23,444 bases of DNA, from assembly GCA_041690235.1 (NCBI GenBank), contig JAWLHS010000013.1, positions 1 through 23,444 of the forward strand, read 5' to 3'. The DNA is from SLSG01 sp041690235 (GTDB lineage Bacteria; Bacteroidota; Bacteroidia; Bacteroidales; UBA7960). Every line of letters begins with the position of its first letter. Position 1 is the first letter of the stretch. The translations under genes and the position numbers were made by a program. A model generated the notes under the pieces. The model saw nothing but the letters and a program-made list of their open reading frames with translations, did not search any database and was not told the origin of the DNA. This document shows positions 1 to 9,092 of this stretch, in pieces.

Positions 1-1
1 T

Positions 2-1048
2 CCGGCGGGCATACCGTCGGACTATATCCGGGCAACCGGTTTCGAGGCGGTTCCGGCAGACACCAGGATAAGATTGCTGCCTGCTTTTCTGAACCTGTTC
101 TCAGGCCGTTCCTACAATGTGGAGCGTTTCTCGGGTCCGGCCATGGAACAGAAGCTGGAGGAAGTGCTGACAAAACAAAGCTTTGACATCATTCAGCTGG
201 AGGGCCTGTACCTGACCCCTTACATATCGCTGATCAGGAGGTTATCCAACGCCCCCCTGGTTTACCGTGCCCACAATATCGAGCATTTCATCTGGAAACG
301 ACTGGCCAGTGCCTGCCGTACCCCATTGAAAAAGCAATACCTCAGGCTCCTGGCAGAAAGACTGAAAAAGTACGAAATGCAGGTGATACATGAAGTCGAC
401 GGACTGGCGGCTATTTCGCCGGTGGACCAGGCATTTTTCCGCCATCATGGTTTCAGAGGATCCGCCGTGGTTATTCCGGTTGGCATTCCGGATCCAAAGT
501 TCCCCGATCCGATACCAGAAGCGGAAGCCGGAAGTGTTTTTCACCTGGGCAGCATGGACTGGCGGCCAAACCAGGAAGGGGTAAAATGGTTCCTCCGGGA
601 AGTCTGGCCCCTGGTCATCAGGAGATGCCCGCCACTGAAATTTTACCTGGCGGGGAAACGCATGCCTGCTTCTTTCAATCAGTATGCCTCGGACAATGTG
701 GTCGTAGTGGGTGAGGTCCCCAATGCCATGCACTTTGTATGCTCCAAGCAGGTGATGGTCGTTCCCCTGTTATCCGGAGGGGGTATGCGGGTGAAGATCA
801 TTGAGGGAATGGCCGCAGGCAAACCCATTGTTTCCACCCCTATCGGTGCAGAAGGCATCGGCTGTGAGCATGGTGAGCACATTTTTCTTGCAGACAGTCC
901 CGAACAAATGGCTTATTGGATCACCCGCTGCTTTGACCACCCAAAGGAGGCCGCGCAAACAGGGGCCCGGGCCAGGGAGTTTGCGATCAGCCATTTCCGG
1001 ACAGAACAAATAATCCAGGATTTAATCAAGTTTTACCAGGGGTTCTGA
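2..1048 (+). CDS. GT4-family glycosyltransferase, 5' end cut by window
   Basis: This is a sugar-nucleotide-dependent glycosyltransferase of the GT-B fold, GT4 family, probably cytoplasmic and acting in assembly of a surface polysaccharide. The frame is open from base 2, so the gene starts left of the window. A TTG at 74 could pass for a start, but the preceding 24 codons read as normal family sequence (GFEAVPADTRIRLLPAF), so I treat it as internal. Visible features are the N-terminal acceptor half with QLEGLYL and YRAHNIEH, the hinge with VIPVGI, and a C-terminal donor-binding half with VFHLGSMDWRPN and GGGMRVKIIEGMAAGKPIVS, which carries the E-x7-type donor-binding segment of GT4 enzymes. 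It ends in TGA and is followed by a second GT4 gene on the same strand. Donor and acceptor sugars cannot be told from sequence. The family call is firm; the pathway is inferred. Confidence 0.9.
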   Translation, partial: PAGIPSDYIRATGFEAVPADTRIRLLPAFLNLFSGRSYNVERFSGPAMEQKLEEVLTKQSFDIIQLEGLYLTPYISLIRRLSNAPLVYRAHNIEHFIWKRLASACRTPLKKQYLRLLAERLKKYEMQVIHEVDGLAAISPVDQAFFRHHGFRGSAVVIPVGIPDPKFPDPIPEAEAGSVFHLGSMDWRPNQEGVKWFLREVWPLVIRRCPPLKFYLAGKRMPASFNQYASDNVVVVGEVPNAMHFVCSKQVMVVPLLSGGGMRVKIIEGMAAGKPIVSTPIGAEGIGCEHGEHIFLADSPEQMAYWITRCFDHPKEAAQTGARAREFAISHFRTEQIIQDLIKFYQGF

Positions 1049-1065
1049 ATACGCATTATAATTAA

Positions 1066-1073
1066 TACCTTTG
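1066..1073 (+). promoter_or_regulatory. Bacteroidota -7 promoter box before second glycosyltransferase
   Basis: TACCTTTG matches the Bacteroidota -7 consensus TAnnTTTG exactly. It lies 65 bases before the start of the second glycosyltransferase and just past the stop of the first, in the only intergenic gap here. No clear -33 TTTG is visible upstream, so this is a motif-based prediction. Confidence 0.5.
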
Positions 1074-1137
1074 CATCATAATTTTTGGCCCCTTCAAGTG
1101 GGATGCGGGCCATTGTCGAATGGTTGTATCCTGAGGT

Positions 1138-2307
1138 TTGAGAAAGAAAATCTTTGTATTGCTTTCGCGGGTCCCCTACCCGATTGAAAAAGGCGACAAA
1201 TTGCGGGCCTTTTACCAGGTTCGCGAATTGTCCAAGACCCACGACATCATTCTCTGTGCCCTGAGTGACGATCCTGTACACCACCGGGCGCGCGAGGTTT
1301 TACAACCGTACGTAAAAGCCCTGCACGTGTTCAGAATCAGGAAACCGGCCATCTTCCTCCGCCTGCTTCGCAATCTCTTTTCTCCCTTCCCCTTCCAGGT
1401 GGCCTATTTTTACAGTCCCCGCATACAGAAGGAAATCAACAAACTGCTCGAAAAGCACCAGCCGGATCATGTCTATTGCCAGCTAATCCGGACCGCTGAA
1501 TATCTGAAGGAAAGCAAGCATCCCAGCAAGACCCTTGATTATCAGGACGTCCTGTCGCAAGGCCTGTTCCGCAGACTGGTAATTGCTCCCTGGTATCTGA
1601 AGCCCATGCTTAGAACGGAATTTCTGCGGGTCAAGGAATACGAGAGCGAGGTCTTTGACCGTTTCGAGAAAAAAACCATTATTTCGTTTCCCGACCGCAA
1701 GTTGATGTCCCACCCGCGACGTGAAGAAATCGAGGTCATTCCCAATGGGGTGGATTTTGGATATTTCCGCGCCAGAGAGCAGGAAAAATCCTACGATGTT
1801 ATTTTTAGCGGAAACATGGGCTACCCGCCAAACATCAACGGAGCCCACTTTCTGGTTCACCAGGTCATGCCATTCGTCTGGCAGGAAATTCCAGGGGCCA
1901 GGGTGGCCATCGCCGGAGCCAACCCCTCACAGTCTGTTTATTCCCTGGCCTCCGAGCGGGTCACCGTTACAGGTTGGGTGGATGACATGCGGGAGTATTA
2001 CAGCCGTTCGAAAGTTTTTGTGGCCCCCATGCAAATCGGCACCGGACTGCAGAACAAAGTTTTGGAAGCCATGGCAATGAAACTTCCCTGCATCACATCC
2101 TCATTGGCCAACCAGGCGCTCGGGGCAGCGGATGGCAGGGAGATCATCGTCGGGAAGGAACCGGAAGACTATGCACAACAAATCGTATCTTTGCTAAATA
2201 ATCCGGATTATCGCCGGCAAATCGCTGAGGGCGGGTATATGTATGTTTCCCGCAACTTCCAGTGGAGCAGTGTCTGTTCCAGGCTGGAAACAATCATAAC
2301 AGGCTAG
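1138..2307 (+). CDS. GT4-family glycosyltransferase
   Basis: This is a 389-residue GT-B fold glycosyltransferase of the GT4 type, likely cytoplasmic and transferring a sugar from a nucleotide donor during polysaccharide synthesis. The N-terminus (KKIFVLLSRVPYPIEKGDK, residues 3-21) is the typical Rossmann start with the conserved PYP...GDK loop. The inter-domain IPNGVDFGYF is at 201-210. The donor-site segment MQIGTGLQNKVLEAMAMKLP is at 298-317, with the conserved E310. The start is TTG at 1138: an in-frame TGA at 1132-1134 prevents any extension, and no ATG lies nearby, so an unusual start codon is needed. It resembles the exopolysaccharide-type subgroup of GT4 (TIGR03087-like), but substrate is unknown. 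It follows another GT4 gene by 89 bases, with a promoter-like box between them. Confidence 0.88.
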   Translation: MRKKIFVLLSRVPYPIEKGDKLRAFYQVRELSKTHDIILCALSDDPVHHRAREVLQPYVKALHVFRIRKPAIFLRLLRNLFSPFPFQVAYFYSPRIQKEINKLLEKHQPDHVYCQLIRTAEYLKESKHPSKTLDYQDVLSQGLFRRLVIAPWYLKPMLRTEFLRVKEYESEVFDRFEKKTIISFPDRKLMSHPRREEIEVIPNGVDFGYFRAREQEKSYDVIFSGNMGYPPNINGAHFLVHQVMPFVWQEIPGARVAIAGANPSQSVYSLASERVTVTGWVDDMREYYSRSKVFVAPMQIGTGLQNKVLEAMAMKLPCITSSLANQALGAADGREIIVGKEPEDYAQQIVSLLNNPDYRRQIAEGGYMYVSRNFQWSSVCSRLETIITG

Positions 2308-2337
2308 CAGTTGCCAGGTTGTCAATGTTGAAACCAT

Positions 2338-3540
2338 ATGCAAGAAAAATTGAATACCATCGAAGAAGCCATCGCCGACATCCGGGCGGGCAAAATCGTC
2401 ATTGTCGTTGATGATGAGCGCCGGGAGAACGAAGGTGACTTCGTTACGGCGGCCGAAGCCATAACCCCGGACATCGTCAATTTCATGGCGACACACGGAC
2501 GTGGCCTGATCTGTGCCCCAATCACCAGGCAACGCTGTGAACAGCTTGATCTGGACCTGATGGTTCCGAAGAACACATCCATCCACGACACTCCTTTTAC
2601 CGTATCGATAGACCTGATCGGTCAGGGGTGCACGACAGGAATATCGGCTTCCGACCGGGCCAAAACGATTCAGGCCCTGGCAGATCCAGGAACAAAACCG
2701 ATGGACTTTGGCCGGCCCGGCCATATATTTCCCCTGCGTGCCCGTGAAGGGGGCGTGCTGCAACGCGCCGGGCATACGGAAGCATCCATCGACCTGGCCA
2801 GGCTGGCCGGAATGGAACCCGCCGGGGTATTGGTGGAGATCATGAACGAGGATGGCAGCATGGCCCGCTTGCCACAGCTTTTTAAAATTGCTGATCGTTT
2901 TGGGTTGAAGATCATCTCCATAGAGGATTTGATTGCTTACCGGATCAAAAATGAAAGCCTGATTGCCAAGGAAATCACCGTTGATTTACCCACCGAATGG
3001 GGCTCGTTTAAACTGGCAGCCTACCGCCAGACCACCAACGAAAAAATACACCTGGCACTCACCAAGGGCAGTTGGACACCCGACGACGAAGTGCTGGTCA
3101 GGGTACACTCATCCTGCGTTACGGGAGACATTTTCGGTTCCTGCAAATGCGACTGCGGGGGACAGCTTCACAAAGCCATGCAGATGGTAGAGGAAGAAGG
3201 AAGGGGCATTGTGCTTTACATGAACCAGGAGGGACGGGGCATCGGGCTGCTCAACAAGCTCAAAGCCTATCACCTGCAGGAGCAGGGAATGGACACCGTG
3301 GAAGCCAACATCGAACTGGGATTCAAAGCCGATGAGCGCGATTACGGAATCGGGGCACAAATACTGCGGGATCTGGGTGCGCGAAAAATCAAGCTGATCA
3401 CAAACAATCCCTCCAAAAAAACCGGGCTGACCGGTTACGGAATTGAAATCACCCGAAACATCCCCATTATCGTGCCTACGGGTGAGCATTGCAAAGTCTA
3501 CCTGGACACCAAACGCCAGAAATTGGGCCATTTGTTTTAA
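2338..3540 (+). CDS. ribBA: bifunctional 3,4-DHBP synthase / GTP cyclohydrolase II
   Basis: This 400-residue fusion makes both riboflavin precursors. The N-terminal RibB half converts ribulose 5-phosphate to 3,4-dihydroxy-2-butanone 4-phosphate plus formate. The C-terminal RibA half opens GTP to a diaminopyrimidine. RibB covers about residues 5-203, with the acidic metal-binding motif DDERRENEGD at 25-34 and HTEASID at 146-152. RibA covers about 209-400, with zinc ligands C260, C271 and C273 in SCVTGDIFGSCKCDCG and the catalytic stretch NQEGRGIGLLNK at 296-307. An extra cysteine, C269, sits beside the zinc site. Both active sites look intact, so it should be bifunctional. The ATG at 2338 gives the normal length. 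It lies 30 bases after the glycosyltransferase gene and may be read through from it. Its last four bases overlap the end of the convergent tamB gene. No FMN riboswitch is visible in the short upstream gap. Confidence 0.96.
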   Translation: MQEKLNTIEEAIADIRAGKIVIVVDDERRENEGDFVTAAEAITPDIVNFMATHGRGLICAPITRQRCEQLDLDLMVPKNTSIHDTPFTVSIDLIGQGCTTGISASDRAKTIQALADPGTKPMDFGRPGHIFPLRAREGGVLQRAGHTEASIDLARLAGMEPAGVLVEIMNEDGSMARLPQLFKIADRFGLKIISIEDLIAYRIKNESLIAKEITVDLPTEWGSFKLAAYRQTTNEKIHLALTKGSWTPDDEVLVRVHSSCVTGDIFGSCKCDCGGQLHKAMQMVEEEGRGIVLYMNQEGRGIGLLNKLKAYHLQEQGMDTVEANIELGFKADERDYGIGAQILRDLGARKIKLITNNPSKKTGLTGYGIEITRNIPIIVPTGEHCKVYLDTKRQKLGHLF

Positions 3541-6500
3541 TCGACCGGATCGGGTGCTTCCTGCGGCTCATTCTGCTGCCGGCCGAACAGCTCCATCAGC
3601 GTATCAAACTCCTTGCGGTAAAAAAGTCCGACTCCCTGCGTATAGGGCGCATTCGTATGAATAATATCGAAGGTATTGGAGCGGTTAAAAGCTTTAACGC
3701 GAAACTTTCCTTCAGGGGTGATCTTCACCTCCACATTCACATCGCCGATGATATTACTGGCGCGTTGGTTGCTCGTCGGATGGGAACCTGCCACCCCAAC
3801 GTTGCCGTCAATAATGACCCTGTCATCAAAAAGCTGAGTCGACAAGGCAACTTCCAGTTCCTGACTGCTGATCTCATCGCCCGGTCTGTAATTGACACCG
3901 ATATCGAAATCGGAGCTGATTTGTGACAGCCAGTTGCTCAGCTGGTTGGAGAGGAGCTCTGAGGAAGTGCTTCCCACCCCGTACCCCAGCGCCGTATTGT
4001 ATTGATCCGTGGTGGTCGGCATGAACCGGTTCAGAATCAGGAGGGAAAACACCTGCCGGTTCATTTCCTGTTCGGTTGTGATCAGCCGGTCCACCATCTC
4101 GCGGGTGCTTTCATCGCTGGTGGGAAGGGCTATATCAAAGCTGATGCTGGGATTAAACAGCTTCTCTTTCAGTATCAGTACACAATCCACCGGTATCCTT
4201 CGGCGGTAGGCATCGGAAGTATCCACGTCCAATACCAGGTCGTACAAGGCCGTGCGAAGCCGGTACATGGCCCGGATGTCCACGTCGGCGTCGTTGGGAT
4301 CTCCCGTCCAGCTGATCAGGCCCCCCTGTTCTATCCTGAACCGCTTGTTGATCAGATTCTGCAGCGTAAAAAGATAGTCCCCCTCCTCGATCTGGTATTC
4401 TCCGTACATATTGAACGCCCCCAGGGAGTTAATCTCCAGCATCAGGTTGCCGGTTCCCCGGCCCCTGATAATGTCCCCGATCTGGGAATCAAAGATCAGC
4501 TGGACTTCGGCTTCGGGGGTTACTTCCAGGTCAAAATTCATGGTAATGCCGGCCAACCTGGCCTCGGGCAAGCTTGTCAAGGATTGAATGGTGTCCTTCG
4601 AAACAAAGGTGATGAAATTATTTTCCAGGATCTCACCCGTGTAGGAAAGGGGCAGAAAGATCTCAGTGCCCCGGTTTGTTCGTGCACTGACATCCATGGT
4701 GATGTTGTCTTCCGGACCAAAAATATGAACCAATCCCGTGGCAAAGGCCCGACCGTAGTAAAGTTCATTGCCGGAGGCACTGGTGTTCAGGACCAGCATG
4801 TTTTCCGGGCGGATCACCAGGTCGACATGAAAATTTTTAAAATTCTGGTGTGTAATGGTTCCGGAGGCCAGTCCGCGGTTTCCCTGCGAATCGAACAAAG
4901 GCAACTCCTGAAAACGGAAAAAGTCTTTCCCCAACTCCACTTCATGTGAAAATGAATAGGATGTATTCAGGTAGTCCACCTCAAATCCCCCATCCCTCCC
5001 CTGCAGCACACCAGAGAGTTCAGGCGTGCGGAAAGGGCCCTCCAGGCGAAGATGACCGGAGGCCAGTCCGCGAAACCCCGGAATAAAACCATCCATATAC
5101 CTGCTCCACACAGAAAGGCTCAGTCCGTCGATCCGCATATCAAGGTCAAAATTATCGGTGGGATGATCCGGGTACAGATACCCGGAGATTGCCATGGACT
5201 GGTGTTCCTGCTCTCCGTCTGTCTGCACCAGTTCAGCCGCCAGATTAAAGCCTTTCGCCTCATGATCCCACAGGGTAAAAATGGTCAGATCACCAAGTCG
5301 TTCATTGTTAAATGCAAAGTCCCGGATGGCGATCTCGCCTTCCACCCCGGGGGTCTGATGGATTCCTGTCATGGACAATGAACCATTGATCATCCCTGCA
5401 AAGTCCATATTCGGAGTCCGTGCCAACAAGGCCAGGTTGGCAAAATCAAAATCCCGGAAGTCAACCACCATCCGGTCTGACGAATCGGGACCGAACACAC
5501 CATTGGCCAATATAAACTGCTGGTTGTTGTAAAACCTCAGGTTGTTGACCTCTATTCTTGCAGAATCAAGGATTACCTCGTTACCGACATTCACCTGCCA
5601 AAGTGAATCGTTCACCATGGCGAAGGATGGAAGGATGCGCATGACCGCATTTTTATCCTCCAGGAAATTGGCCTGGATCCCGATGTGTCCGTGATTCTGT
5701 CCGGCATCTGAATCCGAACCCCAGCGGGAGTCAACCAGAAGGGCATCGGAGGCCAAGGTCCCCTGTATGCTCACATTGTCAATAAAAAGACTGTCGGAAA
5801 ATAAGAGTTGTTTACTATACCAATTCAGCAGGAAAGCATTGTCAGCCTGGGCGGCATCTACTTCCCAATCCACGAATCGGTTCCCCGCCAGGGTAAAAAG
5901 GCCGGCCTGCCCGGTCAGCACCAATTCGTTCAAGGCACTGTTAAAATCCAGCTCCAGCTCCGCCCCTTCTGAAAACCTGATCCACGGAAAAAACAAGTCG
6001 GACAGCACATCGAAGTCCTTAAACCGGATTCCCAGGGAGAAGTCCTGGGAAGGGGTTTCCTGATGGCCCCCGCTCCAGGATGCATGATCCGGAAAATAGG
6101 CGGGCATATAAAAGGCCAAAAAACCCAGGAATCCATCCACCATCTCTTCAAAGGAAACCAGGCCCCGCAATTCGGCATCAAAAAAATCCGAGACCAGCAG
6201 CAATTCTTGTTGGTCTCCGGCGACAACATGGCTGGATAAACTGATCAGGTCGGTATCATAGCTAGTGATCTGTACATCTTCACCCTCCGGCCGGAGGCGT
6301 TCTTCATACCGAACATCCTCCACGTCGAGCCGCCCCGTTAGTCCGGCCAGGGACGAAGTCTCGGCATTCATCCTTAGTGTGGCGCTCACTATGGTTTCGG
6401 CCTCCGGATCGCGTTGATACATGTTCAGCCGGGTCAGATTGGCCCGCTCAACCGAAGCCTGAAAATCAAAAACGGGGAATTCCTCCCCGAAGCTGATCAT

Positions 6501-8027
6501 CCCGAGGAAATCCATGAACACATTGTCATCATCTACCTTCAGGGCCCCGTTAAACATACGGTTACTCAGATCTCCCGAGATCTTCACGTTTTTATAACCA
6601 TATCCGGCCAGTTCAAATGAGGAAATGTTTCCGTCAATCATCATTTCGAGGGTTTCCAGACTAACGCCCTTTCCCTCAATTTCGACATTCAGGCCAATGT
6701 TACCCAATAGTTCGGTGCGGTCAAAGAAGCGTCCCAGCTCAAAACCCGGGGAGTACAGCCGCCCCTTATAGGCATGATACAACTCCCCGGCCTCCTTCTT
6801 TAGGGCCAGATCGGTGGTCAGTTCCCCCAGGTCAGACCTGAGTGTTCCGTAAGCAGAAAAGTCGGCCGGATACCCCGAGAGCCTTCCCCTGAAAGAAAGA
6901 TCGCCCAGGTTATACAGGTTATCCGGAATCTGGAAAAAATCGTAATCGCTGTAGGCAGGGAGATGGAAGCCGGCAATATCTGAAACATGTGTACGCAGGT
7001 CTTCGACAAAAAAGTTCACAAAGGTCTCCTCAAAAACAGGGAGTCCGACGACCTGAAAATTGCCCCTGAAAATGCTGTGGCGACCATAGGAAAGGTAGAA
7101 TTCAGTCCCCCTCAGTTCAGCCGGTTTGCCCGACAAGCGGCCCCTGATGGTCACCGGATCCTGCAGGCCGTAAAGCGAGGGAACAAAATGGGCCAGGTCG
7201 GCCAGATCCAGTCGTGAATTATTGATGCCAAAGGAGACATCCACACTGTCATAGAAGTTATTGAAGGCATCGAAGCCATCGTAGTTCATTTCCAGGTCCA
7301 TCGAGAGCAAGGACTTCCCGGAGCGCAGCAGCAGGTTCTCGATCCTGCCTTGCAGGGGGCCGACCGATAGAAAACCGGACAACTCCCTGAGATCAAATCC
7401 GTTGGATTCGACAAACGACAAATTGTCCAGGCTGAAGGAAAGGGTGCCCCTGTCCAGAAAAATATCGGTCATCAGCAGGTCCAGGCCGGAAAAATCCAAA
7501 TGCGAAGGATCAAATCCGTGGATGGCCCGGGCCTTGTTCTGGTCATGCAGCAAAAAGTCGGAGCGACCAATCTCCAATGATTTGCACAGCACATCCCAGG
7601 GCCTTTTTTCGGACGGTAAGGTTTCACCGGAAGTAAAATAATCGATCAAAAACTGGATATTCAGGTCTTCCTCACCGGGATAGATGGCCAGATTAACCAG
7701 GCCCTCCTCCATGGAAAGCTTATTGATGGTCAAAAAACGATTTCGCGGAGAAAACCTTCCAATGTCAAAAACCATGCGGCGGGCTGACAGCATCGGCTCT
7801 TTCATTTGATCCCTGACCAGCACCTCCTCCAGAACGACATTCATCCGGGGTGAAACGGTCACTCCCCCGACAGACACCTCGGTTTCGAGTTCGGCGGACA
7901 GGTAGGCGGCGGCACTCCGGGCAAGGAAAGTCTGCACCCCGGGACTCCTGAGCACGAAATAGGTGGTGGCTGGCCAGATGACCAAAAAGCCAACCAGAAT
8001 CAACACGATATAACGTGATTTTTTAAT
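3537..8027 (-). CDS. tamB: TamB-like translocation and assembly module protein (AsmA/TamB superfamily)
   Basis: This very long envelope protein (1489 residues from the first conventional start, GTG at 8006; 1496 from the ATT proposed here) has one N-terminal membrane anchor followed by a long, beta-strand-rich periplasmic body. It ends in the TamB C-terminal (DUF490) domain, with signatures such as LGAFNMYGEYQIEEGDYLF and RQVFSLLILNRFMP. Family members are thought to form a hydrophobic groove bridging inner and outer membranes for lipid transport or outer-membrane protein assembly. I chose ATT at 8025-8027 because a perfect AAGGAGG lies 8 bases upstream and the added residues (MKKSRYI) complete a positive N-terminus before the hydrophobic segment; from GTG 8006 the spacing would be about 29 bases. 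Divergent tsaD next door is, to my recollection, a common arrangement in the phylum. No TamA partner is in the window. The 3' end overlaps ribBA by 4 bases. Confidence 0.9.
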   Translation of the reverse strand: MKKSRYIVLILVGFLVIWPATTYFVLRSPGVQTFLARSAAAYLSAELETEVSVGGVTVSPRMNVVLEEVLVRDQMKEPMLSARRMVFDIGRFSPRNRFLTINKLSMEEGLVNLAIYPGEEDLNIQFLIDYFTSGETLPSEKRPWDVLCKSLEIGRSDFLLHDQNKARAIHGFDPSHLDFSGLDLLMTDIFLDRGTLSFSLDNLSFVESNGFDLRELSGFLSVGPLQGRIENLLLRSGKSLLSMDLEMNYDGFDAFNNFYDSVDVSFGINNSRLDLADLAHFVPSLYGLQDPVTIRGRLSGKPAELRGTEFYLSYGRHSIFRGNFQVVGLPVFEETFVNFFVEDLRTHVSDIAGFHLPAYSDYDFFQIPDNLYNLGDLSFRGRLSGYPADFSAYGTLRSDLGELTTDLALKKEAGELYHAYKGRLYSPGFELGRFFDRTELLGNIGLNVEIEGKGVSLETLEMMIDGNISSFELAGYGYKNVKISGDLSNRMFNGALKVDDDNVFMDFLGMISFGEEFPVFDFQASVERANLTRLNMYQRDPEAETIVSATLRMNAETSSLAGLTGRLDVEDVRYEERLRPEGEDVQITSYDTDLISLSSHVVAGDQQELLLVSDFFDAELRGLVSFEEMVDGFLGFLAFYMPAYFPDHASWSGGHQETPSQDFSLGIRFKDFDVLSDLFFPWIRFSEGAELELDFNSALNELVLTGQAGLFTLAGNRFVDWEVDAAQADNAFLLNWYSKQLLFSDSLFIDNVSIQGTLASDALLVDSRWGSDSDAGQNHGHIGIQANFLEDKNAVMRILPSFAMVNDSLWQVNVGNEVILDSARIEVNNLRFYNNQQFILANGVFGPDSSDRMVVDFRDFDFANLALLARTPNMDFAGMINGSLSMTGIHQTPGVEGEIAIRDFAFNNERLGDLTIFTLWDHEAKGFNLAAELVQTDGEQEHQSMAISGYLYPDHPTDNFDLDMRIDGLSLSVWSRYMDGFIPGFRGLASGHLRLEGPFRTPELSGVLQGRDGGFEVDYLNTSYSFSHEVELGKDFFRFQELPLFDSQGNRGLASGTITHQNFKNFHVDLVIRPENMLVLNTSASGNELYYGRAFATGLVHIFGPEDNITMDVSARTNRGTEIFLPLSYTGEILENNFITFVSKDTIQSLTSLPEARLAGITMNFDLEVTPEAEVQLIFDSQIGDIIRGRGTGNLMLEINSLGAFNMYGEYQIEEGDYLFTLQNLINKRFRIEQGGLISWTGDPNDADVDIRAMYRLRTALYDLVLDVDTSDAYRRRIPVDCVLILKEKLFNPSISFDIALPTSDESTREMVDRLITTEQEMNRQVFSLLILNRFMPTTTDQYNTALGYGVGSTSSELLSNQLSNWLSQISSDFDIGVNYRPGDEISSQELEVALSTQLFDDRVIIDGNVGVAGSHPTSNQRASNIIGDVNVEVKITPEGKFRVKAFNRSNTFDIIHTNAPYTQGVGLFYRKEFDTLMELFGRQQNEPQEAPDPVD

Positions 8028-8034
8028 ACCTTTG
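8027..8034 (+). promoter_or_regulatory. Bacteroidota -7 promoter box for tsaD, overlapping tamB start region
   Basis: TACCTTTG is an exact match to TAnnTTTG and lies 42 bases before the tsaD ATG. The same bases, read on the other strand, are the spacer between the tamB Shine-Dalgarno and its proposed start codon. The 5' ends of the two divergent transcripts would therefore overlap. No convincing -33 box is visible. Confidence 0.5.
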
Positions 8035-8035
8035 T

Positions 8036-8042
8036 CCTCCTT
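8036..8042 (-). promoter_or_regulatory. strong Shine-Dalgarno deciding the tamB start
   Basis: On the minus strand AAGGAGG is followed by 8 bases (ACAAAGGT) and then ATT at 8027-8025. No ATG, GTG or TTG occurs in frame until GTG at 8006, which is too far from this site. The site argues for a rare ATT initiation codon. Confidence 0.55.
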
Positions 8043-8075
8043 AAAATAAATTAACCCCCTCTACATCAAGATAAA

Positions 8076-9092
8076 ATGGGTATAGTAATTCTGGGGATAG
8101 AATCTTCGTGCGATGACACATCTGCTGCCGTAATAAAGGATCGCAAAATTCTTGCCAACTTAATTGCCAATCAGGAGGTCCACCGGGATTTCGGCGGGGT
8201 GGTCCCCGAGTTGGCTTCACGGGCCCATCAGCAGAACATCGTTCCGGTCATTGACAAGGCCCTTTCGCAGGCAAATATAAGTAAAAATCAACTTCATGCC
8301 GTGGCATTCACCAATGGGCCTGGTTTGCTGGGATCCTTGCTGGTAGGGGCTTCATTTGCAAAGTCATTTGCACTGTCTCTGGGCATTCCATTGATTGAAG
8401 TAAACCACATGCATGCCCATGTCATGGCTTTGTTCATCGAAGACGAGGCCCATCAGCACCACCCGGCCTTCCCGTTTTTGTGTTTGACCGTATCTGGCGG
8501 CCATACCCAGATCATGCTTGTCAGGGATTATTTTGACATGGAGCTCATCGGACAAACCATTGACGATGCGGCCGGAGAGGCCTTTGACAAGGCCGCAAAG
8601 ATTATGGGCTTGCCTTATCCCGGCGGACCCGTCATTGACAGGCTGGCCAGGGAGGGAGATGCAAAGGCCTTTTCATTCCCACATCCGGTTGTCCCGGGAC
8701 TGGACTATAGTTTCAGCGGACTGAAAACATCCTTTCTGTACCTTGTCCGCGACAAGCTGAAGGAAGATCCCGATTTCATCCGCAAAAACGAAAAGGACCT
8801 GGCGGCCTCGATTCAGCGAACCATTGTCGAGGTATTGATGAAGCAATTGCGCAACGCATCGCGTCAGACAGGCATCAACCGCATCGGCATAGCCGGGGGT
8901 GTTTCGGCCAATTCGGGACTGCGCGAAGCGGTTCATGCAGAACGGGAAAAAGGAAACTGGGAAGTCTATATCCCAAAATTCGAATACTGCACCGACAATG
9001 CGGCCATGATCGCCATCACAGGGTATTTTAAGTATTCCAGGGGGGAATTCGCCCATCAAAAATCCACGCCCTTTACCCGGTATGGATCATAA
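8076..9092 (+). CDS. tsaD: tRNA N6-adenosine threonylcarbamoyltransferase TsaD
   Basis: TsaD transfers the threonylcarbamoyl group to A37 of ANN-decoding tRNAs (t6A), acting in the cytoplasm with TsaB and TsaE. The 338-residue length is normal. Residues that identify it are the N-terminal nucleotide-binding GIESSCDDTSAAV (7-19), metal ligands H111 and H115 in NHMHAH, SGGHTQ (140-145), the DDAAGEAFDKAAK segment (163-175), GGVSANS (274-280) and the third metal ligand D307 in CTDNAAM. All key residues are present, so it should be active. The ATG at 8076 follows an A-rich leader without a clear Shine-Dalgarno, which is usual in this phylum. It is divergent from tamB, and its last six bases overlap the end of the convergent lipoprotein gene. 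Confidence 0.97.
   Translation: MGIVILGIESSCDDTSAAVIKDRKILANLIANQEVHRDFGGVVPELASRAHQQNIVPVIDKALSQANISKNQLHAVAFTNGPGLLGSLLVGASFAKSFALSLGIPLIEVNHMHAHVMALFIEDEAHQHHPAFPFLCLTVSGGHTQIMLVRDYFDMELIGQTIDDAAGEAFDKAAKIMGLPYPGGPVIDRLAREGDAKAFSFPHPVVPGLDYSFSGLKTSFLYLVRDKLKEDPDFIRKNEKDLAASIQRTIVEVLMKQLRNASRQTGINRIGIAGGVSANSGLREAVHAEREKGNWEVYIPKFEYCTDNAAMIAITGYFKYSRGEFAHQKSTPFTRYGS

Noticed and set aside
4002..4949. 315-residue open frame on the plus strand inside tamB
   Set aside because: It is antisense to the well-supported TamB frame and has the composition of a shadow frame (many H, Q, G) without any family signature or promoter.
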